Source: Bacillus sp. NP157 (GTDB lineage: Bacteria > Pseudomonadota > Gammaproteobacteria > Xanthomonadales > Rhodanobacteraceae). Taken from it: a stretch of 64,000 nt of DNA. Shown piece by piece: positions 16,523 to 25,923 of the stretch. The translations under genes and the position numbers were made by a program. The notes under the pieces are model-generated. The model was not told the DNA's origin, searched no databases, and saw only the letters and a list, made by a program, of their open reading frames with translations. The stretch is from assembly GCA_018889975.1 (NCBI GenBank), contig CP076546.1, forward strand, positions 2,976,001-3,040,000. Direction: 5' to 3'. Position 1 is the stretch's first letter. Every line of letters starts with the position of its first letter.

Positions 16523-17749
16523 TTATGCCCGTGCGTCGGCCACATCGGTGCGCTGCGCACGGCCGTGTCGCGCATACAGGGCGAACGACAACACCGCGGC
16601 CGCCAGCGAGGCGCCACTGGCCAGCAGGAAGATGGCGGGGTAATCGTAAAGTCCCGCGATCCAGCCGCCGACCGGCCCGGTCAGGCCGAGCGCGACGTCG
16701 AGGAACACCGAGTACGCACCGAGTGCCGCGCCGCGATTATGGTTGCTGACTCGGCTGACAGCTTCGACGCCCAGCGCGGGGAACACCAGCGCGAAGCCCG
16801 AGCCGGTCAGCGCCGCACCCGCCAGCGCAGCGTCCTGGGTGGTGCCGAACCACAGCAACAGCAGGCCAAGCATCTCGACCACCAGCGACACGATGGCCAC
16901 GCGGTAGCCACCGAAGCGATTGATCGCGTTGCCGAAGACCAGGCGCATGCCGATGAAGCAGCCGCCGAATACCGACAGCGACAACGCCGCACCCTCCCAG
17001 CCACGGCTGGCGTAGTAAAGCGCGACGAACGTGGACAACGAACCGAAACCGATCGAACCCAGTGCCAGGCCGATGCCATAGGCCGACACGCGCGACAGCA
17101 CGCTCTTGAACGGCAGGCGTTCGCCGTGGCTCGGCGCCACGCGTGCCTTCAGCATGGCGAACGGCAACGCGACGGCGCCCAGCACGAAGCCGACGATGCC
17201 CAGCGAGATCAGGCCGAACGCATGCTCGAGCGCGACGCCCAGCGGGGCACCCAGGGCGATACCGCCGTACGTGGCGATGCCGTTCCACGAGATCACCCGC
17301 GCCGTGTGCTCGCCACCGATACCGCCGATGCCCCACGTGATCGCGCCGGTGCTGACCCAGCTCTCGGCGAAACCGAGGCCGAGCCGGCTCATCAGCAACA
17401 GGCCGAGCGACAGGCCCGGCATCCCCGGCACGAGTGCGCCCAGCGAAAGGAAAAGCCCGGACAGCGCGAGGACGATCAGGCCCGCGACGACCGTCCGCTT
17501 CGGCCCCATCGCATCGGCCATGCGCCCTGCGTGCGGCCGGCTCAACAGCGTCGCAAGGTATTGCGCGCTGACGGCCAGGCCGGCGATCACGGTCGAATAG
17601 CCCAGGTTGTTATGCACGAAGCCCGGCAACACCGCGAGTGGGATGCCGATATTCAGGTAACAGACGAAGGAGAAGACAACCGCGGAGAGGATGCGCGCCG
17701 TGACGGCGAGGCGCCGTCCGCGCTGGGGGACGAGATCGGGGAGGGACAT
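16523..17749 (-). CDS. MFS transporter (YfcJ/YhhS-like)
   Basis: A 408-residue twelve-helix major facilitator. LATLLSRPHAGRMADAMGPKRTVVAG near residue 67-92 is the helix 2-3 loop motif of the YfcJ/YhhS group, and MSRLGLGFAESWVSTGAITWGIG is its helix 4-5 region. Substrates of this group are poorly known; export of small molecules is likely. The start at 17749 has GAGG six bases upstream; the frame is open to 17788 without a better site. TATAAT occurs just before it at 17759-17764 on the minus strand. It leads the 130-residue membrane protein. Confidence 0.88.
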   Translation of the reverse strand: MSLPDLVPQRGRRLAVTARILSAVVFSFVCYLNIGIPLAVLPGFVHNNLGYSTVIAGLAVSAQYLATLLSRPHAGRMADAMGPKRTVVAGLIVLALSGLFLSLGALVPGMPGLSLGLLLMSRLGLGFAESWVSTGAITWGIGGIGGEHTARVISWNGIATYGGIALGAPLGVALEHAFGLISLGIVGFVLGAVALPFAMLKARVAPSHGERLPFKSVLSRVSAYGIGLALGSIGFGSLSTFVALYYASRGWEGAALSLSVFGGCFIGMRLVFGNAINRFGGYRVAIVSLVVEMLGLLLLWFGTTQDAALAGAALTGSGFALVFPALGVEAVSRVSNHNRGAALGAYSVFLDVALGLTGPVGGWIAGLYDYPAIFLLASGASLAAAVLSFALYARHGRAQRTDVADARA

Positions 17750-17758
17750 GATGTCCTC

Positions 17759-17764
17759 ATTATA
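17759..17764 (-). promoter_or_regulatory. TATAAT box before the MFS gene
   Basis: A perfect -10 hexamer TATAAT on the minus strand, nine bases before the MFS start. A transcript begun seven bases downstream would have almost no leader and would cut into the GAGG site, so either the box is not used or the mRNA is nearly leaderless. No good -35 was found; the terminator hairpin occupies that position. Confidence 0.3.
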
Positions 17765-17765
17765 A

Positions 17766-17794
17766 GCCCCGATGTTGCGGTGCGACATCGGGGC
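17766..17794 (-). terminator. hairpin ending the iolR-iolG-Gfo operon
   Basis: A perfect 10 bp stem GCCCCGATGT (17766-17775) / ACATCGGGGC (17785-17794) with a nine-base loop, 36 bases after the stop of the last gene of the minus-strand operon. On the minus strand it is followed by TTATAAT rather than a full U tract. On the plus strand GGATTAAGGGTTTTT follows. It probably separates the inositol genes from the MFS gene. Confidence 0.65.
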
Positions 17795-17830
17795 GGATTA
17801 AGGGTTTTTCATGTTGGCGCTGGGACGCGA

Positions 17831-18847
17831 TCAGGCCAGGAGGACGGGCTGGCCGGTTTGCTGGGATTCGCGCAGCGCCACCGCGATGCGGGTGGCCTCG
17901 ACGGCGTCGTCCATGGTCAGGTCGAACGGGGTGTCGTCGAGGACGGCGTCCACGAAGTGCCTTGCCTGGGTGACGAAAGCGGGGGCGAAGCGTTCGTAGA
18001 ACGACGGCAGCACGGCGTTGCGGACGCCGTTCGCGTCGGCGATCTCGACCCGGTCCAGGCGCGGGTTACGCCCGATGCTGACCTTGCCACCGGTGCCGGT
18101 GACGTCGGTCTGCGTGTCGTGGCCATGCGCCTGCGTGCGCGAGGCGTAGAACATCGCCATCTGGCCACCTTCGAATTCGATGATGGCGATGCCGTTATCC
18201 ACGTCCCCGATCGCCTCCAGCGGTGGGTACATCGCCACGGTGCCGGTGGCGTAGACCTTCTTCGCCTTCGGGCGGCCCAGCAGCCAGCGGGCCAGGTCGA
18301 CGTCGTGCACGCTGCAATCGAGGAAGATGCCGCCACTGGTCGGGGCAAACTTCAGGAAGGCACCGGTCGGATCGGCCAGGTCCGTCGTCTGAGAATAGAC
18401 GAGGAAGGGCCGGCCGATGCCGCCGGCTTCGATGTGCATGAAGGCATTCCGGTAGCTTTCGTCGAAACGGCGGACGAAGCCGACCATCGCGCGCTTCGAG
18501 GCCTTGGCGGCGTGGGCGGCGGCGCGCCGGCAATCGTCCAGTTCGAGCGAGAGCGGTTTCTCGCAGAACACGTGCTTGCCCGCATCGAGGGCCTGCTCGA
18601 TCTGCGTCGCATGCAGCGATGTCGGCGTCACCAGGACGACGGCATCGATGTCGGGCGAGGCGAGCATCTCCTCATAAGTGTCGAACACGGTGCCGATAGC
18701 CAGGCTGTCGCGCGCCCAGGCGCGCTCGCTCTCCACCGGGCTGCAGACGGCGACCAGTTCCGCGCGCGGAACGGCACGGGCGAGGTTTTCGGCGTAACGT
18801 TGGCCAAGCCGGCCGAGGCCAGCCAGGCCGATACGAAGCTTGCTCAT
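17831..18847 (-). CDS. Gfo/Idh/MocA family oxidoreductase (second inositol dehydrogenase-like)
   Basis: A 338-residue NAD(P)-dependent sugar or cyclitol dehydrogenase. The N-terminal Rossmann fold has GLAGLGRLGQRYAENLA (about 7-23) and the family EKP motif in VFCEKPLSLE near 93-102. The C-terminal domain has GGIFLDCSVHDVDLARWLLG, the site of the conserved Asp/His pair. It is about a quarter to a third identical by eye to the neighbouring IolG but clearly distinct. GAGGA is eight bases upstream and iolG ends ten bases before, so they are co-transcribed. It may oxidise another inositol isomer (scyllo or chiro) or epimerise via an inosose. Confidence 0.87.
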   Translation of the reverse strand: MSKLRIGLAGLGRLGQRYAENLARAVPRAELVAVCSPVESERAWARDSLAIGTVFDTYEEMLASPDIDAVVLVTPTSLHATQIEQALDAGKHVFCEKPLSLELDDCRRAAAHAAKASKRAMVGFVRRFDESYRNAFMHIEAGGIGRPFLVYSQTTDLADPTGAFLKFAPTSGGIFLDCSVHDVDLARWLLGRPKAKKVYATGTVAMYPPLEAIGDVDNGIAIIEFEGGQMAMFYASRTQAHGHDTQTDVTGTGGKVSIGRNPRLDRVEIADANGVRNAVLPSFYERFAPAFVTQARHFVDAVLDDTPFDLTMDDAVEATRIAVALRESQQTGQPVLLA

Positions 18848-18857
18848 GGATGCGTCC

Positions 18858-19850
18858 TCAGATGTTCACGGCCACGGCCTGGCCTTCGCGCCAGGAACGC
18901 GCGGCGGCCTCGGCCAGTTCCAGCGCCTTGATGCCATCGGCGATCGTCGTGCGCACCGGCGAGCCCGATGCCAGCGCGTCAAAGAAATGGGCGATCTCCG
19001 CCGCATAGGCTTCGCGGTAGCGCTCGAGGAAAAAATGCTCCGGCAGGTCGTGCGCGATATGCGCCGCCGTGTGCGAAACCACCTGGGTCGGCGTGACATT
19101 GCCGGCCTGGAGCATGCCCTTGCTGCCGAGCACTTCGAAGCGCTGGTCGTAGCCATAGGCCGCGCGGCGCGAGGTGTTGATCTGGCACAGCCTGCCGCTC
19201 TTCGTACGGATCGTGACCGCCGTGGTATCGATGTCGCCGGCCCCTTCGATCGCCGGATCGGTCAGGCAGCTGCCCGCCGCGTGCACGCTCACCGCTTCCT
19301 CGCCGAGGATCCAGCGGAAGATGTCGAAGTCATGGATCAGCATGTCCTTGAACACGCCGCCCGAACTCTTGATGTAGTTCACCGGCGGGGCGCCCGGGTC
19401 GCGGCTGGTGACGATGAGCACTTCGGGCGTGCCGACCTCGCCGTCGTCCAGGCGCTTCTTCAGCGACGCGAACGTGGGGTCGAAGCGACGCTGGAACGCG
19501 ATCATGCAGGTGACGCCGGCCTTCTCCACCGCCGCCTGGCAGGAGCGCGCACGCTCGACGTCCAGGTCCACCGGCTTCTCGCAGAAGATCGCCTTGCCGG
19601 CCGCGGCCGCACGATGGATCAGGTCGGCATGGGTGTCCGTGCTGGAACCGATGACCACCGCACCCACGGCCGGATCGTTCAGCGCCTCGTCGACGCTGGC
19701 GACCTTCGCGCCGTGCTTTTCCGCCAGCTCGCTGGCCGACGGCGCGTGCACGTCCACCACGTAGCGCAGGCGCGCCTGCGGGTGGCGTGCCACGTTGCCT
19801 GCGTGGATCTTGCCGATGCGACCGGCACCAAAGACAGCGACTTCAATCAT
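18858..19850 (-). CDS. iolG: inositol 2-dehydrogenase
   Basis: A 330-residue NAD-dependent myo-inositol dehydrogenase, making 2-keto-myo-inositol (scyllo-inosose), the first step of the pathway. Rossmann motif VAVFGAGRIGKIHAGNVARHP (4-24); EKP motif in AIFCEKPVDLD (about 91-101); active-site helix GGVFKDMLIHDFDIFRWILGE with the Asp-x3-His pair near 168-182; FQRRFDPTF typical of IolG. GAGGAG is seven bases before the ATG. Its first eight bases overlap the end of the RpiR regulator gene, so regulator and enzyme are translationally linked. Confidence 0.93.
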   Translation of the reverse strand: MIEVAVFGAGRIGKIHAGNVARHPQARLRYVVDVHAPSASELAEKHGAKVASVDEALNDPAVGAVVIGSSTDTHADLIHRAAAAGKAIFCEKPVDLDVERARSCQAAVEKAGVTCMIAFQRRFDPTFASLKKRLDDGEVGTPEVLIVTSRDPGAPPVNYIKSSGGVFKDMLIHDFDIFRWILGEEAVSVHAAGSCLTDPAIEGAGDIDTTAVTIRTKSGRLCQINTSRRAAYGYDQRFEVLGSKGMLQAGNVTPTQVVSHTAAHIAHDLPEHFFLERYREAYAAEIAHFFDALASGSPVRTTIADGIKALELAEAAARSWREGQAVAVNI

Positions 19851-20709
19851 CGTATTCTCCTCGGGGAAGCGTTTCTTCGACGGTTAGTTCGAGCTTGTAG
19901 GCCAGCGCCACGAACAGCGCCTGGCAGAGACACATCGTGCTGGTGAGGCCGCGGAAGGCAAATGCGCTGCCCTCCTTCACCTTCAGCAACACGTCGGAAT
20001 GGCGGGCCAGCGGGCCCAGGTCGCTCTCGGTGATGGCAAGCACGCTGGCGTGGTGCTGCTGGGCCACGCGCATCGCGTACAGCGTTTCCTTGCCGAACGG
20101 CGGGAAGCTGATCGCGATCAGCGCATCGCCCTTGCCCATGCTGCGCAACTGTTCGCGGAACATGCCGCCGAGCCCGCTGACCAGGTGCACGCGCTTCTGC
20201 GTGTGCTGCAGGGCATAGGCGATGTAGGTGGCGATGGCGAACGAACGGCGCACGCCCATCACGTAGATGTTCTCGGCGCCGGCGAGCAGGTCGACGGCTT
20301 TCTGGAACCGGGTTTCGTCCAGCTCCGCGGCCAGTTCGTCCAGACCCATGCGGCTGGCGTCGATGAAGCGCGAGGCGATTTCCACGGCGGGCATCGCACC
20401 GGGCCGGTCCTGGATGACGCTGCGGATGCGTTGCTGGTAGCTGCGCGAAGGCGATGCCTGCGCCGTGAAGGCGTCGCGGAACACCGCCTGCATCTCGCTG
20501 AAGCCGGAATAGCCGAAGCGCTGGGCGAAACGGACCACCGCCGACGCATGCACGCCCGAGCCCTCGGCGATCTCGCCGACGCGCTGGACCATGATCGAAC
20601 TCCGATGTTCCTCAAGGTATCGGGCCACCCCCTGCAACTGGCGCGGCAAGGCCTCGAATTCGTCGGCAATGCGCTTCATCAGCAGATCGGCTTCGCTGCG
20701 TTTGGCCAT
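19843..20709 (-). CDS. iolR: RpiR-family regulator of inositol catabolism
   Basis: A 288-residue MurR/RpiR regulator. The N-terminal HTH_6 domain (about 1-80) has VGEIAEGSGVHASAVVRFAQRFGYSGFSE, the family recognition helix. The C-terminal SIS domain (about 125-260) has IYVMGVRRSFAIATYIAYAL and DALIAISFPPFGKETL, which bind a phosphorylated or keto sugar. In alpha-proteobacteria this family's IolR represses inositol genes from GGAA-N6-TTCC sites, and such a site lies in the divergent promoter here. The start at 20709 has GGAG seven bases upstream; the frame runs on to 20796 with an improbable sequence. Regulator role is inferred from family, position and operator. Confidence 0.88.
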   Translation of the reverse strand: MAKRSEADLLMKRIADEFEALPRQLQGVARYLEEHRSSIMVQRVGEIAEGSGVHASAVVRFAQRFGYSGFSEMQAVFRDAFTAQASPSRSYQQRIRSVIQDRPGAMPAVEIASRFIDASRMGLDELAAELDETRFQKAVDLLAGAENIYVMGVRRSFAIATYIAYALQHTQKRVHLVSGLGGMFREQLRSMGKGDALIAISFPPFGKETLYAMRVAQQHHASVLAITESDLGPLARHSDVLLKVKEGSAFAFRGLTSTMCLCQALFVALAYKLELTVEETLPRGEYDD

Positions 20710-20749
20710 CGTTGGCTCCGGTGGGGGTCCGGCGGCATTGAAGCACGGC

Positions 20750-20767
20750 ATGGAACATATTTTCCAT
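20750..20767. promoter_or_regulatory. IolR-type operator ATGGAACATATTTTCCAT
   Basis: A perfect palindrome of 6 bp arms (ATGGAA / TTCCAT) around six bases, containing the exact GGAA-N6-TTCC pattern described for RpiR-type IolR in Sinorhizobium and Caulobacter. It lies 40 bases upstream of the iolR start and 146 bases upstream of the importer gene. The surrounding 60 bases are the most AT-rich in the neighbourhood, as expected for a promoter. Confidence 0.75.
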
Positions 20768-20777
20768 TTATTTCTAT

Positions 20778-20797
20778 GTTGCAATGCAAATTGCAAC
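20778..20797. promoter_or_regulatory. second palindrome GTTGCAATGCAAATTGCAAC
   Basis: A perfect 8-4-8 inverted repeat (GTTGCAAT / ATTGCAAC) ten bases after the IolR-type site, in the same divergent promoter. The sequence does not follow GGAA-N6-TTCC, so it is probably the site of another regulator or a promoter-proximal element of the ABC operon. No family is assigned. Confidence 0.55.
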
Positions 20798-20913
20798 CGT
20801 GGAACGGCAGGTCCATGCTCGGCCCGCTTTCCGGCAAAACAGCGGCCGCAGGGCCGTCATCGCTTCGTCCGTACCCATCCCGACCGGCCTGCCCGGTCCC
20901 ACGTGGAGGCAAT

Positions 20914-21957
20914 ATGCGATTCAAACCGTTCCACGCCACGCTGGCAGCTGCCCTGGCCCTTGGCCTCGGCCTTGCCGCCCCCGCCTCCCAGGCGGCACCC
21001 GGCGACCGCTACGTCCTCGTTTCCCACGCCGCCGATTCCGATTCGTGGTGGAACACCATCAAGAACTCGATCAAGCAGGCCGGCGAAGACTTCAACGTCG
21101 CCGTCGATTACCGCGGCTCCGGCAACGGCGACCTTTCCGAAATGGCCCGTCAGCTCGAGTCCGCCGCCGCCCGCAACTACAAGGGCGTCGCCTTCGACAT
21201 CGCCAACTTCTCCGTGCTGCAGGGCCCGGCCGCGAAGGTCTCGGCCAAGGGCATTCCGATCGTCACGATCAACTCGGGCACGCCCGACGAGAGCAAGAAG
21301 ATCGGCGCGATCCTGCACGTGGGCCAGAGTGAATACGATGCGGGCAAGGCCGCCGGCGAGCGGGCCAAGGCCGCGGGCATCACCAGCTTCGTCTGCGTGA
21401 ACCACTACGCCACCAACAACGCCTCGTTCGAGCGCTGCCAGGGCTTCGCCGAAGCGATCGGCGTGAAGGACTGGCGCAAGACCTCGATGATCGACAGCGG
21501 CATGGACCCGACCGTGGTCGCCTCCAAGGTCAGCGCCTACCTGCGTTCCAACCCGAAGACCCAGGCCATCCTGGCGCTCGGCCCCAATGCCGCCGAGCCC
21601 ACGATCAAGGTGGTCCAGGACATGCACCTGGCCGGGAAGATCAACTTCGGCACTTTCGACCTGTCGCCCGCGATCATCGCCGGCATCAAGGCCGGCACGA
21701 TCCAGTACGCCATCGACCAGCAGCCCTACCTGCAGGGTTACATGGGCATCGCCGCACTGGTGATCGCGCATGACCAGAACACCAAGGACCCGGCGAAGAT
21801 CATCGCGGCCCTCAAGGCGAACCCGAAGTTCCAGGCGCGCCTGAAGGAATACGACCTCAAGCCCATCTACACCGCCACCGGCGTCAGCTCGGGCCCGGCC
21901 TTCGTCACGAAGGAAAACGTCGCCACCGTCGAGAAGTACGCCGGCCAGTACCGCTGA
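20914..21957 (+). CDS. inositol ABC transporter, periplasmic binding protein
   Basis: A 347-residue type-I sugar-binding protein of the ribose/inositol (IbpA-like) group. A Sec signal peptide (about 1-27, cleaved near SQA-AP) is followed by DRYVLVSHAADSDSWWNTIKNSIKQA, the usual first strand and helix, then NSGTPDESKKIGAILHVGQSEYDAG and the hinge region FGTFDLSPAIIAGIKAGTIQYAIDQQPYLQGY near the end, where ligand-binding Asp and Gln are typical. GGAGG stands five bases before the ATG. It is the first gene of the plus-strand inositol operon; specificity for inositol is inferred from context. Confidence 0.9.
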   Translation: MRFKPFHATLAAALALGLGLAAPASQAAPGDRYVLVSHAADSDSWWNTIKNSIKQAGEDFNVAVDYRGSGNGDLSEMARQLESAAARNYKGVAFDIANFSVLQGPAAKVSAKGIPIVTINSGTPDESKKIGAILHVGQSEYDAGKAAGERAKAAGITSFVCVNHYATNNASFERCQGFAEAIGVKDWRKTSMIDSGMDPTVVASKVSAYLRSNPKTQAILALGPNAAEPTIKVVQDMHLAGKINFGTFDLSPAIIAGIKAGTIQYAIDQQPYLQGYMGIAALVIAHDQNTKDPAKIIAALKANPKFQARLKEYDLKPIYTATGVSSGPAFVTKENVATVEKYAGQYR

Positions 21958-21973
21958 CCGCCGGGAGTAACCC

Positions 21974-23134
21974 ATGAGCGCCATCAACGAGAGCGTTACC
22001 AACATGATCCAGCGTCAGCGCGCAGAAGCGCAGGAAACCGCGGCACCCACGGATGAACGCGTACGGCGGGTTTCGCCGTGGCGCATCCTGCTGGACCGGC
22101 CCGAACTCGGGTCGATCGCCGGCACGGTGCTCGTCTTCGTCTTCTTCGGCATCTTCGCCGGTGATTCGGGCATGTTCGCCCTCGATGGCGTCATCAACTG
22201 GGCACAGGTGGCAGGCTACCTCGGCATCCTCGCCGTGGGCGCCTGCCTGCTGATGATCGCCGGCGAATTCGACCTGTCCATGGGCTCGATGATCGGTTTC
22301 GCCGGCGTGCTCGTGGCCATCCCACCGATGTACATGGGCTGGCCGCTGTGGGCGGCGGTGATCTTCGCCTTCGCCGGCTCGATGGCACTCGGCGCGCTCA
22401 ACGGCTACCTCGTCGTGCGCACCCGGTTGCCATCCTTCATCGTCACGCTCGCCTTCATGTTCATCCTGCGCGGCCTGACCCTGGTGCTGTCGACCCGCTT
22501 CGCCAACAGCACCATCGTCAGCGGCGTAGGCGACAAGTTCGCCCAGGATCCGGTGATCAACGCGCTGTTTTCCGGCACGACCTTCCACTGGCTGTTCACC
22601 GCACTGGCCGGCATGAACCTGATCGAGAAGCTGCCCAGCGGCGACCCGGTCGTGCAGGGCATCCCGAAGGTGCTCGTGTGGTGGGCCGTGATGGCCGTCG
22701 CCGCCGGTTTCGTCCTCGCCCGCACCCGCTTCGGCAACTGGATCTACACCGTGGGTGGCGACTCCAACGCGGCGAAGAACGTGGGCGTGCCGGTGCGCCG
22801 GGTCAAGATTTCGCTGTTCGTGCTCACGGCATTCTGCGCCTGCCTGTTCGGCGTGCTGCAGGTGGCGGACGTGGGCTCGGCGGCGGCGGATCGCGGCCTG
22901 CAGAAGGAATTCGAGGCCATCATCGCCGTGGTCATCGGCGGCACCCTGCTCACCGGTGGCTTCGGCTCGGTGATCGGTGCCTGCTTCGGCGCCCTCATCT
23001 TCGGCGTGGTGCAGATCGGCATTTCCTACACCAACATCGATTCGGACTGGTACCGCGTCTTCCTCGGCGGCATGTTGCTGCTGGCGGTGCTGTTCAACCA
23101 CTACATCCGCAGCCGCGCTGCGAGCACGAAGTGA
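21974..23134 (+). CDS. inositol ABC transporter, permease
   Basis: A 386-residue inner-membrane permease of the RbsC-like family (BPD_transp_2) with about ten helices after a long cytoplasmic start (1-45). The signature [20 protein letters not shown] (about 95-114) marks the substrate path, and [22 protein letters not shown] is the cytoplasmic loop that meets the ATPase. Probably works as a homodimer. It starts 16 bases after the binding-protein gene and ends 11 bases before the ATPase gene. Confidence 0.92.
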   Translation: MSAINESVTNMIQRQRAEAQETAAPTDERVRRVSPWRILLDRPELGSIAGTVLVFVFFGIFAGDSGMFALDGVINWAQVAGYLGILAVGACLLMIAGEFDLSMGSMIGFAGVLVAIPPMYMGWPLWAAVIFAFAGSMALGALNGYLVVRTRLPSFIVTLAFMFILRGLTLVLSTRFANSTIVSGVGDKFAQDPVINALFSGTTFHWLFTALAGMNLIEKLPSGDPVVQGIPKVLVWWAVMAVAAGFVLARTRFGNWIYTVGGDSNAAKNVGVPVRRVKISLFVLTAFCACLFGVLQVADVGSAAADRGLQKEFEAIIAVVIGGTLLTGGFGSVIGACFGALIFGVVQIGISYTNIDSDWYRVFLGGMLLLAVLFNHYIRSRAASTK

Positions 23135-23145
23135 GGACACCGGAC

Positions 23146-23934
<789 letters not shown>

Positions 23935-23949
23935 AGAACACACATAACC

Positions 23950-25923
23950 ATGCGTAGTCCCCTGCCCCGCTCCACCTCCCGCCCCATCGACGTTGCCTGC
24001 CTCGGCCGGCTCGCGGTGGATCTCTACGCCCAGCAGATCGGCGCCCGCCTGGAAGACGTCACCAGCTTCGCCAAATACCTCGGTGGCTCGTCCGCCAACG
24101 TCGCCTTCGGTACCGCGCGGCTTGGCCTGCAGTCGGCCATGCTCTCGCGTGTCGGCGATGACCAGATGGGTACCTTCCTGCTCGAAACGCTGGCCAACGA
24201 AGGCAGCGACGTGAGCCAGGTGAAGGTCGACCCGGAGCGGCTGACGGCACTGGCCATCCTTGGCATCAAGGACAGCACGACGTTCCCGTTGCTGTTCTAC
24301 CGCGAGAATTGCGCCGACATGGCGCTCGACGCGGCGGATATCGACGAGGCCTTCATCGGCCGCTGCCGCGCGCTGGCCATCACCGGCACGCACCTGTCGC
24401 AACCCGGCGTGCGCGCGGCCAGCCAGCGCGCGCTTGAGCTGGCGCGAAGCCACGATGTCCGCACGGTGCTCGACATCGACTACCGTCCGGTCCTTTGGGG
24501 CCTCACCGGTCGCGGCAACGGGGCGCAGCGCTTCGTCGCCGCCGAGCATGTGACGCGCGACCTGCAGGCCATGCTTCCCCTGTTCGACCTGATCGTGGGC
24601 ACCGAGGAAGAATTCCACATCGCCGGTGGCAGCGAAGACCTGCTCGCCGCCCTGCGCGCCGTCCGCGGTATCACCGCCGCCACGCTGGTGGTCAAGCGTG
24701 GTCCGCTGGGCTGCACGGTCATCGACGGCCCGATCCCGGGCGATATCGACCACGCACCAACCTATCGGGGCGCACGGGTGGAAGTGCTCAACGTCCTCGG
24801 TGCCGGCGATGCGTTCCTGTCGGGCTTCCTCGCCGGCTGGCTGCGTGACGAAAGCATCGAGCGCGCCTGTGCGTGGGCCAATGCCTGCGGCGCCATCGTG
24901 GTGTCGCGACATGCCTGCGCGCCGGCCATGCCCGCCCGTGCCGAACTCGACGCCTTCCTCGGCCGCGAGGGTGGCATCGCCCGGCCGGACCTCGATGCCG
25001 AACTCTCGCACCTGCACCGCGCGGCGATCCCGCGCAAGGCATGGAACGAGCTGTACGTGTTCGCCTTCGACCATCGCACGCCGTTCTTCGAACTGGTGCG
25101 CGAGGCCGGCGGCGACGAAGCGCGCCTGCCCCGCCTGAAGGAACTGCTGGTCGAGGCGGTGGCCGCCACCGAGCGTGCTAACGGCCTGCAAGGCCACGTC
25201 GGCCTGCTCGCCGACGACCGCTATGGCCAGGACGCGCTGAACGCCGCCACCGGCCGCAGCTGGTGGATCGGCCGTCCGGTCGAAGTGCCGGGCTCCAACC
25301 CGCTGGAATTCGAACGCGGCCGCTCCATCGGCAGCCAGCTGGTCAGCTGGCCGCGCGAGCACGTCATCAAGTGCCTCGTGCAGTTCGACCCCGACGCCGA
25401 GCCGCTGCATCGCGTCGAGCAGGAAACCCAACTGCTCGCGTTGTACGACGCGGCGAAGCTCAGTGGCCATGAGCTCCTGCTCGAAGTGATCCCGCCGGGT
25501 TGCACCAGCCACGCGCAGCGCGACGAGCTGGTGCTTCGCTCGATGAAGCGCATCTACAACCTGGGCATCCAGCCCGACTGGTGGAAGCTTTGCCCGCCGC
25601 GCCGCGAGGCATGGCCGGCCATCGATGCACTGATCCATGAACGTGACCCGTTCTGCCGCGGCGTGCTGCTGCTCGGCCTCAACGCACCGGCGGAATCCCT
25701 CGCCGCCGGCTTTGCGGACGCGACCGGCAGCAGCACGGTCCGTGGCTTCGCCGTGGGCCGCACGCTGTTCGCCGAGCCCTCGAAAGCCTGGCTGGCCGGC
25801 CGGATCGACGATGCGACCCTGGTCGACCAGGCCCGTACGGCCTTCGAAGCGATGATCCGCGCGTGGCAGCAGGGCACCCAGCGGCAGCCCGAAAGCCGCG
25901 TTGCCGAAGGTGCCGCGGCATGA
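23950..25923 (+). CDS. iolC: 5-dehydro-2-deoxygluconokinase fused to DUF2090 (IolC-IolJ-like)
   Basis: A 657-residue two-domain enzyme. The first 330 residues are a PfkB kinase: GGSSANVAFGTARLG (about 39-53) and NVLGAGDAFLSGF with the catalytic Asp (about 281-293). It phosphorylates 5-dehydro-2-deoxygluconate. Residues about 350-645 form a DUF2090 domain starting VFAFDHRTPFFEL, related to class I aldolases and thought to cleave the phosphorylated product to malonate semialdehyde and dihydroxyacetone phosphate. No separate iolJ is present in the operon, which agrees with the fusion doing both steps. Its TGA overlaps the iolD start (ATGA). Confidence 0.92.
   Translation: MRSPLPRSTSRPIDVACLGRLAVDLYAQQIGARLEDVTSFAKYLGGSSANVAFGTARLGLQSAMLSRVGDDQMGTFLLETLANEGSDVSQVKVDPERLTALAILGIKDSTTFPLLFYRENCADMALDAADIDEAFIGRCRALAITGTHLSQPGVRAASQRALELARSHDVRTVLDIDYRPVLWGLTGRGNGAQRFVAAEHVTRDLQAMLPLFDLIVGTEEEFHIAGGSEDLLAALRAVRGITAATLVVKRGPLGCTVIDGPIPGDIDHAPTYRGARVEVLNVLGAGDAFLSGFLAGWLRDESIERACAWANACGAIVVSRHACAPAMPARAELDAFLGREGGIARPDLDAELSHLHRAAIPRKAWNELYVFAFDHRTPFFELVREAGGDEARLPRLKELLVEAVAATERANGLQGHVGLLADDRYGQDALNAATGRSWWIGRPVEVPGSNPLEFERGRSIGSQLVSWPREHVIKCLVQFDPDAEPLHRVEQETQLLALYDAAKLSGHELLLEVIPPGCTSHAQRDELVLRSMKRIYNLGIQPDWWKLCPPRREAWPAIDALIHERDPFCRGVLLLGLNAPAESLAAGFADATGSSTVRGFAVGRTLFAEPSKAWLAGRIDDATLVDQARTAFEAMIRAWQQGTQRQPESRVAEGAAA

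Noticed and set aside
16487-18931. 814-codon plus-strand frame across the MFS and Gfo genes
   Set aside because: Crosses two real genes and a terminator on the other strand; low-complexity composition.
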